64,000 nucleotides of DNA from Spizellomyces punctatus DAOM BR117 (GCF_000182565.1 NW_015971544.1:765803-829802), one strand, 5' to 3'. Positions 26,488-39,361 are shown, numbered from the stretch's first letter. Numbers and translations: made by a program. The notes: generated by a model not told the origin, from the letters alone.

Positions 26488-27221
26488 GGTTGGCTGTGAG
26501 GCTCAAGCGTTCGATCGTAAAACAGGATAGGCTATGAGGTGCCACGGTAGCTAAAAGAATGAGGCTCTTGGGCAAACCCAAGATTATAAGAGCACCACCA
26601 CCAGAAACAAGCTAGTTTTGAGCGATAATGTCCAAATGTATATCTCCTCCTCCGCCGTCAAAAAAAGAAAATAAACAAACGTTTTCTTCCTGCTCAGGAC
26701 AGCGGCTCCAAAATGCAAAAAGCGCTGACAGCAGAAACGCTTTCGCCAAAACCATCGGCTCTGGCTAAAATTCGAAATCTAACTGATATGGCGGACATCA
26801 TCGTCATTACCTCTAAAAAGGGTAAAAAAATGTCAAAAACAAAATAAAAAACATTTTTGAACACCTTTTTGGAACACTCAGCTCATTTACACGAATTAGG
26901 AAGGCTGGTTCCAGTTGGTTTATTCTTCCACATTGGAGTTATCTCGCTATGTCCCGCATAACAAGAACATTGTTTTGCTGGACCGCACCCGAACACTATC
27001 CGACATTCCGTCATTTTTGGCAGAACAATGGCTCCATAGCATACGATATTTCAACAGCCATGGGGTAGAACTCATTTCGTATATGTATAATATATATAGG
27101 ACATGCGCAATACAAAATTATTCACAAGCATTTCGCCACAGCGTCGCATTCAGCGGCCTCTGCCCAAACAACCAAAGCACCCACGTCTCTATTCCCCCAG
27201 CCTCTACCCTAAGCGCCATAT
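26488..27221. other. Intergenic region
   Basis: Contains the START gene promoter side (A-rich runs near 26660 and 26830) and the 3' end of the next gene. A short frame at 26915-27307 overlaps the LLP gene on the other strand and is its shadow. Nothing else supported. Confidence 0.5.
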
Positions 27222-27706
27222 TCATCGTCTCTTCAGTTTCAACTTTTGCCGGGCCATGCTCTTTGATCTGGCCTTCATCTTCTTCTTGTAAGCATTCCTG
27301 CTCATAAACAGTCGTTCTTTCTCTGCCTTTGTCATTGGTTTTGACTCTGTTTGGGTCTTCTCTTCACTATCTACATCCATAGTCGCCACAGTCTCCTCCG
27401 TTTCGCGTGTTCGTCCTCGTTCGTCTACCGTCTCGGCGACTTGGTGCGTTGGCTCCTGTGTTGCGAGTGCTTCAGTGGTGATAGAAGTGGCGGCCTCCGT
27501 TGCTGCTTTTTTCTGAACGAGACGCTCCAATCGGGCGGTTTCTGCGGGTCCAAATATCTAATAGCAAAAGTTGTCAACAATCGCCCAGGGATATTGAGCG
27601 ACGTTCTTCTTGTTTGAATGATGCTCTGGTGTAATATCCCACATACCGTCTCCCGCTTAATTGCCCTGTTGCGTCGCATCGACTTTGACCGTAGTCCCTT
27701 TGCCAT
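27222..27706 (-). CDS. LLP/YBL028C-type ribosome-biogenesis protein
   Basis: Exons 27706-27647 and 27557-27222 are joined across an 89-nt phase-0 intron, giving 131 residues. The start MAKGLRSKSMRRNRAIKRE and the basic tail (KKMKARSKSMARQKLKLKRR) are characteristic of the DUF2423/LLP family. Its yeast member is YBL028C (UPF0642) and its animal member is LLPH, both small basic nucleolar proteins linked to 60S ribosome assembly. The middle is a Thr/Glu-rich spacer. A nuclear or nucleolar location is inferred from the basic ends. Confidence 0.85.
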
Positions 27707-28426
27707 TTCGTGAGTTTGAAGTTTGAGCGGTAGAGGAAAGTGCCGTCAGCGGAGTTGCGCTCTGTTGAGACGACAAGGCGAAAAACAATTCGGAGAGGCG
27801 CAGCTTCATATGACCTTTAATGGGTAGATGATGTGCCACGTGATGTCCCAGCTCTCGGCTCGAACGGATTTTGAATCCACAAAGTGCCTTACGCTCGGAC
27901 TAAGGCCAAACTGCAGCAACTCTGCAAGCTTGTTGGTGAACTCATATCCAACCAGTAATCCTTACAAAAAAGAAATCCAGAAAAAGCTAATATCAAGAGG
28001 GTTATTGTGGAGGTCCATGACACCTCCAATTCGGTGTGGTTGGAATTGGTGCATCACGTCAGCACCCACGCGAACACATTTTATGATAAAACCACCATCA
28101 AGTCCAAAGGTTTCAGCCCAGCCAATTCATTTCCATCTCAGCTTTTGTGCTCTACACTACGACATTCTCTCACTGCATAACCGCACGCTGGCGTTCCTAC
28201 GAAGATCAAACTCTACGTCGCATATCGATGGAGATAGCACTGTAAGTCCCTCCCACTTTGACGGGAAAAACAACAAAACTTACATACTTTCCAGCTCTCG
28301 ACCTCCAAGTAAGTAGTCAACCCTCGGCAAGCAAGGCCAACGTCCTTCTCACGTCCAATTAGCGTAAACCGATCATCATGGAACAACAGCGAGCCACACA
28401 CCAGAACCTTAGATCCGCGAGAACTG
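27707..28426. other. Divergent promoter region with an unexplained open frame
   Basis: A plus-strand frame of 162 codons at 27828-28316 lacks domain features and ends in STOP without a clear splice link. The frame of the next gene is open upstream of its chosen start back to about 28320, so that gene may begin earlier, possibly with a short 5' exon in this interval. Confidence 0.35.
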
Positions 28427-29220
28427 ATGTACAGTTTTGCGAATAGGATCTTGCATTCAAGGTTTTGGAAAGCTTTCTACTTTCTGATGGCATTTCTGAG
28501 TGTGGTCCTGTTGGGTGTGGTATGTTACCTGATTCTAAGCGGTATCTATGCGGTTCTGATAACTGACGGCAGGCTGCTTATAGACACTGGTTGAGAAATG
28601 GTATGTCAAAGCCGCCATGATAGGAACCCCGAAAACCAGGCAAACAAGCTGACCTGTACACTTTTCCCAGTCCGTCCTTTTGGTTTTACGTTCTCGAATA
28701 CATTCTTAATATCTCCATGATTCTTGAAGTATCTATCCGATTCGTGGCTCTCGGAAAGGTAAACCTTTCTTTACTGTCTGTTGAATGAGCATGCCTCTGA
28801 CACACCACACTACACAGCTCTTTTGGACCTCCTACTGGAACTTGGCTGACCTCTTGATGATCCCCCTATGCCTCATAACACTCTTCCTCCAAAACTCTTC
28901 AGAATGTACATCAAGCACCCGACGAGAAGCTGAAATGGAAGAGATTTTGCTGATCGTTCGGAACGTGGTTCTCTTGGGACGGTTGATTGTTGTCGTCGAA
29001 AAGTGCGTCTGGCTCCCCTCTCATGACATCCTAGTTTTGTTTTACTTACTTATGTTGTGTCTTATCCAGGAACCGAAAGCAGATGTACACCAAATCTACA
29101 CCAATAGACTTTACCACCCTTAACGGGAAGCCACTGGATCTTATGGGAGATGTATTGCCAGGTGGTCAGATATTACCGGCCTACCATCAGAGCTGGGAAG
29201 AAGAGGATGATTTTATATGA
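28427..29220 (+). CDS. Small four-segment membrane protein, voltage-sensor-like
   Basis: Five exons (28427-28519, 28584-28600, 28671-28758, 28818-29002, 29070-29220) give 177 residues; the second exon is only 17 nt, and the phase forces that choice. Four hydrophobic segments are seen: FYFLMAFLSVVLLGV, SFWFYVLEYILNISMILEV, SYWNLADLLMIPLCLITLFL and EEILLIVRNVVLLGRLIVVVEK. The acidic residues in segment 2 (LEY, LEV followed by SIRF), the Asp in segment 3 (NLADLL) and the spaced arginines in segment 4 resemble the S1-S4 layout of voltage-sensor domains without a pore. I recall a conserved fungal family of this shape but no assigned function. The start is uncertain because the frame is open upstream. 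Confidence 0.6.
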
Positions 29221-29294
29221 AATGTGTATTTAACTAGTTCGGCTCTTCATATTGAGGCACTATATCTCGAAAACCAGAGTCACTTTATTATACT

Positions 29295-29971
29295 ATGGCA
29301 AGTTTACAAGCAACAATTCCCGTTGGAATGTGCAAGTTGGTGTACGGTTCGATTTGGTAGTGGCTCGATCCAATAGCACACCCCAATTGCTTGATGTGTG
29401 AGCTCACCAACTGTTTCGCCATTGCCGAATGTCATTCCTTTCCAACCTTCCAACGAGCCCAAGACCGTCTACGCCGTCGTCTACACTACAAATGCTCAAG
29501 GTGTGTGAGATAGAGTTTGCTTTGCTCAGTTCACTGGATAGTATTACAATGCGCTCTTAACTCACCTGTGGGACAGCATTCGGGACCACGAAAATATGTG
29601 GCAACTGAGAACACAGATCCGCCGCCTGATCAAGGTACATTCCTCCTTCGTTATCCAAAGGTTATAGATAAATTTGCGAAATCATTTAGTAATTTGCTTG
29701 AACCCCTGCATGTCCATTTGAATATAAGTGGTCATTCCCGACAAAACCCATCCCTTCGTACGCATGCTCTACACCCAACCGGAGAACCAAGTACGTTTTC
29801 GGTCATGCACGAGTGATTCGCATAGTTGTCCTTACAGTCTCGTTGAATTTACAGCCAGATCTCCTCACGCAACCATACAAACGAGTTCAGGATAGCATGC
29901 AGCAGTTGGGCAAAGATTGGGCCTCAGAGGATGGGGAAGGTGAAAGGCTAAAGAAAAAAGTGAAGCGGTGA
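29295..29971 (+). CDS. Small five-exon protein of unknown function
   Basis: The proposed exons are 29295-29335, 29403-29500, 29542-29634, 29729-29790 and 29855-29971. Four GT..AG introns (41 to 94 nt) join with matching phases to a 136-residue frame ending in TGA. Recognisable stretches are KTVYAVVYTTNAQ, IPDKTHPFVRMLYTQPENQ and a lysine-rich tail (GERLKKKVKR). The agreement of phases is the main evidence; the 41-nt third intron is short, and an alternative start at 29429 in another frame (MSFLSNLPTS) also reads well into exon 3 but fails at exon 4. I do not recognise the family. Confidence 0.45.
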
Positions 29972-30615
29972 TTGGGGTTGTGCCAGATCATTTTGATTGA
30001 TGGGACGAGCATTCGTGGGTCCTTCTTGTGTGATAGTTCTATTATACCCGTATTATATGTAGGCCAACATTAGATGTCGGAGGCTTTTAATTATTGAAAC
30101 CAATCAGCGATGAGAGTTTTTGCATGTAACCCGAACCTGTAAAGTTCCACATGCAGTCCAAGGTTTGGATGATAATAAACGAGGACGAAAGGGCTCGTCC
30201 GCGAAACAAATTAAGAATGATGCAAAATGACCAGCGTGCAGGAAACCTGTCGACGTGATTCACCGGCGAAGGGACTTGAAGGGCTTCAAAGATAAAAGAA
30301 AGCAGGTGACTAATGACCAAGTAGAAAGGCAAAAGCGGGAAACGGAACACATGGGCCGATGGTATGAGCAACCTTGATGCCTGTAGCGAACGAAAAGCCC
30401 TGCAACATTGGTGAGCGGCGTAATGGTGAGCTGGTTTTTCGTGCTGTGTTGTCGTAACGGCGGTTTTGCATCGGCGGAGCGGTCAAAGACCCGAATCTTC
30501 TGGTATTTTCATGGTCTCACCTGTTACATGGCTTTTATCGTCGCTGAAAGCCCATCTTAAGATTGTAGTCTGATCTTCCCACGTCAAAATATAGTTTTGA
30601 AACCAGAGGCAGTGA
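29972..30615. other. Intergenic region
   Basis: Promoter side of the carotenoid oxygenase gene. The minus-strand frame at 30087-30371 has no family features. Nothing else seen. Confidence 0.5.
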
Positions 30616-33527
30616 ATGCAAAGCATGGCCGAACAGCAACGTCCATCAACACCTCCTTTAACTCCTCCTCGCGATCAAGCGAAAGGAGAAGCGGTCATCG
30701 TCCCCATTCCCATCGTCATGGGTGCCATTGAAGAAATCGTTACTCCAGGCAGAGAACACCCTCCAGAGGAAGAAGAAGAAGGCAACGAGGACCATGAAAC
30801 AGACGTATTCGGCCGTAATTACCCAACTGCTCGTCGTGCAGCGACAGGAGAAGCTGTTCCTATATCAGGCAGCGTACTACCAGGTATTGGTACAGTTGAG
30901 GCTCCTATTCAAACTGCCCGTGCTGCGCTGCATATTGCGGATGAGATGGGTGCCCTTCCTCCGCGAAGCGTCGTAGAGCGTGGAGCAGAGATGGCTGGTG
31001 AGGAACAAGAGAGAAGAAGCATTGAAGGAGTCGAAAAGAGTGGGGAAAGGAAACACTTTAGAAAAGATGAGGAAAAGTTTGAAGTGCCGCAAGTCGGGGA
31101 AGAGAAACCGGCAGAGGCTGAGCACATTCCTGGTGAGTGGAATGTCAGTCAGCGGGTGGATCCTTCCCGGTATGATCCAAGGGTGCCGTATATTGCGGGT
31201 TTCTCGAATGGTATTGAAATAACGGTAAGGAGAGTTCAGAACTATATAGAGCGACCGGCAACAATCTGACCATCTCTTGCAATTCCATCTAGGATCCCAT
31301 TATACTCGAGACCAAATTCGGCGCGGAATTTCCAAAATGGCTTCGAGGTATTTCAGAGGCCCAGTATTCACAGCTGTAACACCCTCATCATAGTATCCTT
31401 CCTTGTCCTAACTCAATTTCCCAGGGGCATACTACCGTAACGGCCCAGGGTTGTTTGATATTGAGTACCTGGACAAAAAGAGGCATATCACTACCTTCAG
31501 TTTCGAGCACTGGTTTGATGGCTTGCCACTCGTTCACAGGTCAGTATTGTTGTTCTGCAGTTTTTGCCAAAACAAAAAGTCATCTTCATAGTTATCGTCT
31601 TGCGCAGATTTCAAATCGACGGTGCGAAAGGGGAAGTACAGTATCGGTCCCGCTTTACCGCCACGACATTGGAAAACCTGATTCGAGAGTATGGAAGGAA
31701 GACGCATAAGACAACTGACACGGATTTGGGAAGGTTGGGGTTAAGTAGGATGGAGTCGGATCCCTCGGCGGTCGCTGGTATGTTAATGTCATGTTGACTG
31801 TGGTTCCTCTCGCTATTGCTAATACATAATGGTATTTCCTTTGTGTAGTAAATTTTGGTAGGTTATCGTTTCATTCACGCTTGTCCAGCTACACGCATTT
31901 TACAGGATGACACGGACCTACTATCCATTTAGCGATTCAACCGGGTTTCCCTATCGGTCACGGTCTCCCTGTTTCCGATCATCTTGTCCTAACAACAGAC
32001 TCGACTCTCCTGCAGGAGATCGACCCAGTTACATTGATCCCCAAACGGGCCTTCCGTTATGAGCACATCCACCCGGCATTCAAGGGTGAGGTGGCGGCCG
32101 CGGTCGCCGCCCGGGACATCCAACATAAGATTCTGGTGAACTATGCGATGGAGTATTTAGCGAACGGACACGCCAAGTATACGTTCTTTGGGCTGGCAGA
32201 ACAGGACAGGTTTGATCCTCCGGTTTGTATCGTCACTTCGGACCATATTTTTTTCGCACATGTGGGTTGAATGACACTGATCATGTTTGTAGGGTCACCT
32301 CATGGCAACAATCACAGGCCGTCCAACCCACGCTCACTCGATCGCACTCACAAAACACTATGTTGTGCTTGTTGCATTCCCTTTCACGACGACGTGGCGT
32401 ACTGGGTTCCGGAAAGTCGTCCCCTGGCTTTCGCACCCTTCTCCATCGTCGCCCTCAAGTATTCGCAAAGAAATGTACTTTGACCCACACGGTCACACCA
32501 CTTTCCATGTCATTGTAAGTTGCCATACTCCTACAATTTTCAACGTAACGTGTACGATAATTCAATGTTCAATATCTTTAGGACCGTGACCGCCGTGAAG
32601 AAGTCTGCATTTTCCGCACCGGTCCAATGTACGCCCTGAACATTATCAACGCATTTGAAACCGACGACGGGCAAACGGTGTGCATCGACATGAATACATA
32701 CGACAATGATGAGATTTTGAGGTGCTGGGATCTGAGGAATTTGAGGACGTCGGAGATGCCGCCTTGGCCAGGTGCAACGGTTAGGCGATATGTTTTGAGT
32801 AAGATTCCAGAGGTATGTGTAATATCATGCAAGGGTGTGATAGTCGTACTTAAGCACCGAGAACAGGCATCAACTGTATACAAAGTCAACAAATCAAAAC
32901 TGCCCGAGGTAAACAAAACACATACTATATAGTACCAGTCTGGCTGAAGTCGCATTTTGATCCCCCTTCTCGTAGCCCTTTTTCACGCACCGAACTGATT
33001 TCACCCTTGAATGGCCTCGCATCAATCCTGACTCTCCTACTCATCAATACAATTACGCCTGGGGCCTGAGCATCAGTCCAGAAAAAAGGAAACTAACCAA
33101 CGTGGTTTGGGACACGATTGTAAAAGCTAATGTGGCGGAAAAAAGTAGAATCGAATGGAGGCAGGAGGGCTGTTATCCCGGTAAACTTGACAAAGTTCTT
33201 TCCAGTATTATGCAGTGTAAACGTGTACGCTTAACTTTGATGAACATAGGCGAACCCATCATGATCCCAAACCGGGAGGCCGAAGTCATCAACGAAGACA
33301 ACGGCGTCGTCCTCAGCATTGTTCTCGATACGGTCAACAACAACATTAGTTTCCTATTGGTGTTGGATGCCGCTACGATGCAGGAATTGGGAAGGGCTAA
33401 TCTACCTGTCCATGTTCCGTTTGGGTTCCATGGTATGTTATTCGCTGCCCTCATGGTGTTTAAGACGTTTTCATTGATTGAGTGGGTTTCATGTTCAGGC
33501 GCTTGGACGCAAGAAGTCCACGGTTGA
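30616..33527 (+). CDS. Carotenoid cleavage oxygenase (RPE65/BCO family)
   Basis: Eleven exons give 705 residues: 30616-31224, 31293-31347, 31425-31539, 31608-31777, 31849-31857, 31933-32222, 32293-32514, 32582-32812, 32976-33180, 33250-33433 and 33500-33527. The non-haem iron is held by four histidines, which match HIHPAFKGE, THAHS, TTFHVI and GFHG here. Other family marks are YYRNGPGLF near the start of the domain, FDGLPLVHRF and IDMNTYDN. These enzymes split carotenoids with O2; fungal members typically make retinal or shorter apocarotenals. The first 200 residues are a Glu/Pro-rich extension with no counterpart I know. Exon 5 is only 9 nt (VNF); without it the frame fails. In chytrids, retinal could feed rhodopsin-guanylyl cyclase photoreceptors (inference). 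Confidence 0.9.
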
Positions 33528-34121
33528 AAACGTGTGTGATGATGTCGGGTCAAGATTCTGTACGAAAATGGCTGTTCATTAGGGGCCATGTCTCATCGCT
33601 GCTGCATTCCTATCTTGTTGTTTGCTGGGCTGTGTATTTGCAAGGAGCGTACATCTTTCGCACGTCAAGGCATTTTAAGTAGTTCCTGTGATGCAGTTCC
33701 TCGTTTTGTATGTTATGATAGCGTTATTTGGGCTGTAATGCGTTATGCTGAATATTGAAATTTTTTAGTGAAATACTCTGTCGTCTGTGATATAAACGGT
33801 TCAAAACCTCAAACTAGGAAATGGTAGCATGATTTGCACTTAAGACTTATTCAACTAAATTCGGCCATCAGCCCCCCCCCTCGTCCAGCAAAGAAAGAAA
33901 TGCACAGATCGTCTATAGCCATCATACATAGCCCCAACCCACTGCCCTCCCTAAAGTCACTTCGCCTTGTGCAGTATGCACTGGCGACGTCCATATAATA
34001 CATACAAGAAAAAGAGTACCGTGTACATTCAATCAGCTTGGAAGCAGATGCTAATGCACGAACGCCGTCTAGGTAGTCACAACATGTGCGCCAGTAACAT
34101 GAAGTTGTGGTAAGATATCTC
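33528..34121. other. Intergenic spacer between convergent genes
   Basis: Holds the 3' UTRs of the carotenoid oxygenase and F-box genes and a C-rich run near 33870. No gene seen. Confidence 0.5.
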
Positions 34122-37100
34122 TTAGGTACTTCCCGCTGGCTGCTCCATTTGCGTATCGACCGGGCTATTAAGTGTTACAGATTCGGTCGGTACCGGGTGA
34201 TTGCTCTCCAGCATGGGCTGCTGCTCCACCTGTTCCCCACCCTCTTCCTCATCACCCTCCTCTCCATCGCCGTCGTCGCTCTCATCACCTTCTTCGCCTT
34301 CTCCGTCATCCGGTCCATTTTCGCCATAATCTTCCTCATCATCTTCATCTTCCTCGCTCACATCAGCAGGTGCAAACCGGTCCCCTGGTCCCTCAACTTT
34401 CGTCCCGCAGTCAAGGCCATCCGTAAAGTCCAACACCTCGAACCACGTCCGTCCACCTTCCCGTTGCACCGCGCAGACCAGACGCTGTTCATCCATACGT
34501 ACTCGCCATACGCCTTGGACGTTTCCAACTAGGTCGCGGATGAAGCGCCCGTGCACAGGTTGCGGACCGTTGGGACCTTGAGTGAAGGCTAAGGATGGAG
34601 CGAAAGGCGCCCCAGGTGGCGGCTGTCCGGATCCATAACCTGTCGAGCTCAGCTCCCAGACCTTCACTCCACCGTCGGAACCAGAGACTATCCGATTCAA
34701 TTTTGGATCGTGATGGAAGCAAGTAATTGCCGCAGAATGACCAGTCAGATTTGCGAGGCATTGGCCGGTTGTTGGAGACCAGATACGAAGCGTAGCATCA
34801 GCAGCTGCTGATACAAGATATTGTGGCGACAACTCTAGTAGACCGACAAGCGAAGTGTGACCTGGATTTCATAAACGATAAGGTTGCTTATATCTTTTTG
34901 TGCAGAAGAGTTATCTTCTTACCTTCCAGATTGAACATTGCTTGACCAGTTTTAGTGCACCACACGCGAACAGTGGCATCCATGCTACCGCTGACAGCTC
35001 GCTGCAGCTCATGACTGTATCCCACACTGTACACCTTTTCCCGATGTCCACGACATACATGGTCGCAGTTTCCAGTCGTCAAGTTCCAAATCCGTACAGT
35101 ACAATCGTAGCTCCCGCTGACGAGTACATTTCCAAACCCTGCGATTGCACGAACAGAGTTGTTATGACCGCTCAACACGTGCCGGAAGAAGGGATTCTGA
35201 TTCGCTTCCCCGGGAGTCGGTGATGATCCACCGGTTGTCGTGGGCAGATATGGTTCGTCTCGCTTCGGATGTGGTAGTCTCCATACTCTTAACGTAGCGT
35301 CGCGAGAGCCTGTCACGACAAGCGGTACTTCCGGCTCCAGCCGGCCAGTTTCAGGATTTCTCCATGGAATGATAATAATCAAGCATCGGACGGTGGATGT
35401 ATGTCCTTCAAAGAGATGAGTGCATCTCCCGGTATCCATATCCCATACTCGCACCGTGCGATCTGTTGATCCCGATACCAGTACATCATTCCAATATTGA
35501 AGGGCCCAGACACCACCCTCATGGCCCTCAAGTCGTTTTCGGAGCTCGCCGGTTCCTGTGTCATAAATGTGGATAGTTTGGTCATCTGAGCCGGATACTA
35601 TCTTTCGAGCATCGAATTGCAAGCATGTGACCACATTAAATGCGTGGCCAGGGAATGAAATGTGTTTGTATCGGCCGTGAAACCAATTTTGACGAATAAG
35701 GTGGTGCCTGCGATAGAGATTTTTGTAAAGTTGTGCAGGGAGTTGTCCGTTTTCTGATGAGAATTCAATGAGTTTCCGCGCGTGGCTTGGAGAGTTGACT
35801 TCGCTCTTCCAATTTTCCGGCCAGTCGGCGGCGCTTGCCACTCGATTTTGGCCGGCTCCTGACGACCGACCCAATGTGTATTCATCGTCGCTGTCCTCCA
35901 TCGGGTCCGCAGACCGAAGGCCGGCTGGCGGGTTCGTCCGTATAGATGGATTGTCAAAAGTAATCTCTAATTCAATCTCATCTTCGTCGTACCACCCTTC
36001 ACTAAGCAGGCGTTTCTTCCACACTGCAACTTCAGCGCCGTCGCCATCCACAACTCTCTTCCACGCTTTGCTTACTGATGCGCAGCGCCCCAAAGATCTC
36101 AAATCTAAATATTGCAGTACTTGGTAACTAAGTTCTACAGGTAGCAAGCCCACAAAATCGCGCTTTAGGCTAGGTAGAATCAGAGAAGACACAAATTGCA
36201 ATGTTGGAAAGGGGCAACGTCGTAATAACTGGAGGAGAAGATAAGACTTAAGAGGAGTCGGCAAATTGTCAAATGTAGATAGGATGTACGGAATATCGCC
36301 CAGGGAGGGTAAATCGGCAAACTCTGCTGGAATCTGAGATTGCTCGGTAAATGTGAAAGATGTCGATGGAGCAGTACCATTCATGGTTGGTAGCGACCCG
36401 AGGATACTGCTAATCACGGGATGTTGGGCTTCCATGTCTGGATTCGGGAAAGCGCTTTTTGTGGTCGGGGACATTGTGGGACTTGGAAGATTAGGAGTCA
36501 CGCTCTCACTAAGATCAGGATCAGTGCTCTGCGCAGCTCCAGGTATATCTACGGGATTAGCCTCAGGGAAAGGTGTCAAGGGAATAGGAATTGGAGTTCC
36601 AGCTAGCATGGGCTTTCCAACAGGGGTAATACGATGATCGTCATGTCGTATAGAGTGTGCTTGTGGCGCACCAAGTGGGCCCCTTCGCTTTGGTGCGCGA
36701 GACCGACCTTCAGCAGGGCTCACAAGCGACGGTGAGACGTTGCTTTCTTCTAATTCCGTGGCAGTCATGGCGGCGTAGTTTTCCGGTGATACAGGTCTTT
36801 TGCGGTTACCCTTTGGAATAGGAATGACAGGGTCAGCAAACAGACGTTCTAGATCGAGTGTAGGTGATGCGGCTCCTTGTACGGGATAGGATTGCACAGA
36901 CGTAGACGTGACCTATTAGGAGAAAGGGAACATCAAATGTTAACTGATCAATTGATATGCGAGACGAATCCGGCCGAATATCACACAATGCCCCTACCTG
37001 ATTGTGATTAAGATTATTGTCAACAACCTCCACTTCTCGGAAGCTAGTTGGTATGCCGTTAAGATCAAAGCAAAACTTTTTCAAGGCCGGGGGTGTCGGG

Positions 37101-37537
37101 GTCTTTGACAAAGGGTATACTTCTGGATCCAACGGGTGGGGAGCCGGTGGAGGTGGAATATAGAGTGGAGGATAATCTGTTGTGCGAGTTGTAGTGGTGG
37201 TGACAACTGTGGTGATTACTTGTTGAGCTGCTAGAGCGTATTGCACAGACGGACGTCTAATAAGCGACTCTGAAGACGATGAGGATGATGCAGCTGAGTA
37301 GCCATCAGAAAGACAACTATTAGCTGATGTAAGCCCAAAAAGAGTGCCAGCAGAGCGAAATTGCCTACCTGACCCGGAGCCAGCCGACCCGACAAGTGTT
37401 TCAAAATTAGCAAACTCAACAGCGGGCGTCGTTACTGTAGCGGCAGTAGCAGTAGACGCAGAGGTCAAGGTCGGCGGCGGTGGTGGTGGAGTCAGAGCAG
37501 ATCCTCGATTCCAGTTTGCGGAAGGGGTTGGAAGCAT
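34122..37537 (-). CDS. F-box/WD40 protein, Cdc4/Fbw7 type
   Basis: Exons 37537-36998, 36912-34923 and 34861-34122 encode 1,089 residues. The N-terminal 390 residues are Pro/Ser/Thr-rich and disordered. The F-box is at about residues 420-465 (LLPVELSYQVLQYLDLRSLGRCASVSKAWK), followed by at least seven WD40 repeats, such as IVSGSDDQTIHIYD, LVSGSTDRTVRVWD, VSGSMDATVRVWC and LVSAAADATLRIWS. The tail is strongly acidic (EEDEDDEEDYGE..). The order F-box then eight-bladed WD propeller is that of Cdc4, Pop1 and Fbw7, the substrate-binding part of SCF ubiquitin ligases that recognises phosphodegrons in cell-cycle regulators. An inserted loop within one blade (SGQPPPGAPF..) is unusual. Specific substrates cannot be inferred. 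Confidence 0.9.
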
Positions 37538-39330
37538 GCCGCTCTGCTGGAGCGGGTAAGTGGGGTATCCAAACTATACTTTCTTATCTAGTCAACTCTT
37601 TGTGATAAAGAAGAAGCTAGAGGGAACAGCTTTTGGCTTTTCTTTCTATTTTTTTCGCTGAAAAGCTGCGATGCAGCAAGGAGGTTCGTGAGAAAAATGC
37701 TCAGATTTGCTGTAAATAGTGCTTGCAATTCAACATACCAGTCTGCTCGGGAGCCTTCAGTCCAACCGTAAGTATTCGTTTGTAGAGGCCTTTGTCGGCA
37801 AACTGCGAATGATTAAAAACAGTGAGCTTTGAATTCACCATTTTCCTTCTCCCTGGCGTGGAAACACCGTTTCCCTGTCTGACCCGGCTGCCACATTCAT
37901 CGGACTGCATTCACCGATTGCAACCCGGTAATCGACAGTAGCAACTCTTGTCCACTTACCCACAAAGCCGACACGCCTTTGCAAAAGATCACACCAATCC
38001 GACAGGTCCTTCCAAGTCGACTAAACCCACCCAGGAGAACACGGGGGTATGTTTTGTTGCACGTTCCAACCAGAACAGTAGCCAACCGCTATCTCGAAAT
38101 CACAAGCCAGAAAAGCAGAGTTGAAGAAAGTCCCGCAATCACCTTCCACACCCGCTAAAATAATAAAAAAAAAACCAGGTCAATCCAACAAGGAAAATGG
38201 CCCAGCGCAGTGTGTCTGCTGTGTTTTGAGACTGGGGCGAGTGTCGACAAGCGTGCTAAGCGCGTTCAGGAGCTTATGCGGCACACCAATTATAAAATGG
38301 GGGAAGATCTTGTGACTTTTTGTTGGCTGGCCTTTTTTTTTCCTCCTTCCTTCCTTCCTTCTTCTTGGACTTTAAAGCTTGAAGGCCTGCAAGGAAGAGA
38401 TGATTTCCTAGCCTTTGCAGCACACGCACACACACATGCAAGTCTTTTGGGGCGAGGGTTGAACACAAAAAGACGGTACTGTTTGTCCAATTCTTTGACG
38501 ATAGGGCATCTAGACCCATCAACAGGGGAGCCCTGAAGCAAAATTCCTTCCCCTCCCCCAAAATCCATTTACATCACTATCATCTGCGCAGCACTTTTTG
38601 TCCTGACTGGGGGATTCTGACTGAATAACTCTGGTCTTTTACGTTGTTTTGGACTTTTCGCCCTGCTCTGAATGTTGACGTATGTTGGCGAGACCCAGCC
38701 ATGTTGGTGCTTCCTATTGAAAACTCCACTACCTATGTGGACAAGGAAACGATAGATCTATTAAAAAGTTTCAACATTTACTGGACATTTGTGTTCCACC
38801 GTTAAGTTGCGATGGTGCTGGGACTCGCATATAAAACGCTCGTTTCCCATTTTGAAGCACTGTTGGAACTTGGTTTCTGCAGAAAGAGAGGTCCCAGCAT
38901 TGAAATATCAATTGTGCTCACTCGTTTTTCTAATGCATGTACACTCCAACCATCAATGAGTGCTATTGCAAAGGCAGCTAAATCCTACACTGTTTATCGC
39001 CGGGCACCTTTTATGGCACACTGCAACACTAACTTGCAACCATGCAGTTAGTGTAGGAGTGGTACATGGTTGCATGGCGTTTATGTCTGGAGGATTGGGC
39101 AATGACCTTTGTTGTCATCATTTCTGTACAAGTATTCACTTTATCAATATATCAAGGACTTGGCAGCTAAAATAGGAAATCCAACACTTTTCGAGTTCAT
39201 ATCACTTGCAAGGGCGGGTAATATCACACATTTCATTTGAAAGCTTCAACCGCTAATCACCTATATTCAAACATGGAGTTCTCTATAATTGATTTCATCC
39301 AATCTTACGATCATCATCTATGCTGTTTCA
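37538..39330. other. Intergenic region left of the transposon island
   Basis: Only short frames on both strands without domain features. A (CTTC)n-type pyrimidine microsatellite lies at about 38332-38362. 38700-39330 is AT-rich with no recognisable gene or repeat. Confidence 0.5.
38332..38362. repeat. Pyrimidine microsatellite, T-run then (CTTC)n
   Basis: A T-run is followed by repeated CCTT/CTTC units on the plus strand. This is simple sequence with no coding role seen. Confidence 0.8.
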
Positions 39331-39361
39331 ATAGTGCGGAGCCGATGGGTATTGGCACTAG
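39331..39361 (+). repeat. Left terminal inverted repeat of the Fanzor element
   Basis: 31 bp matching the inverse of 50340-50370 with one mismatch (G versus T at the 17th base). On the minus strand this is the 3' end of the element, just past the Fanzor stop codon. Confidence 0.9.
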
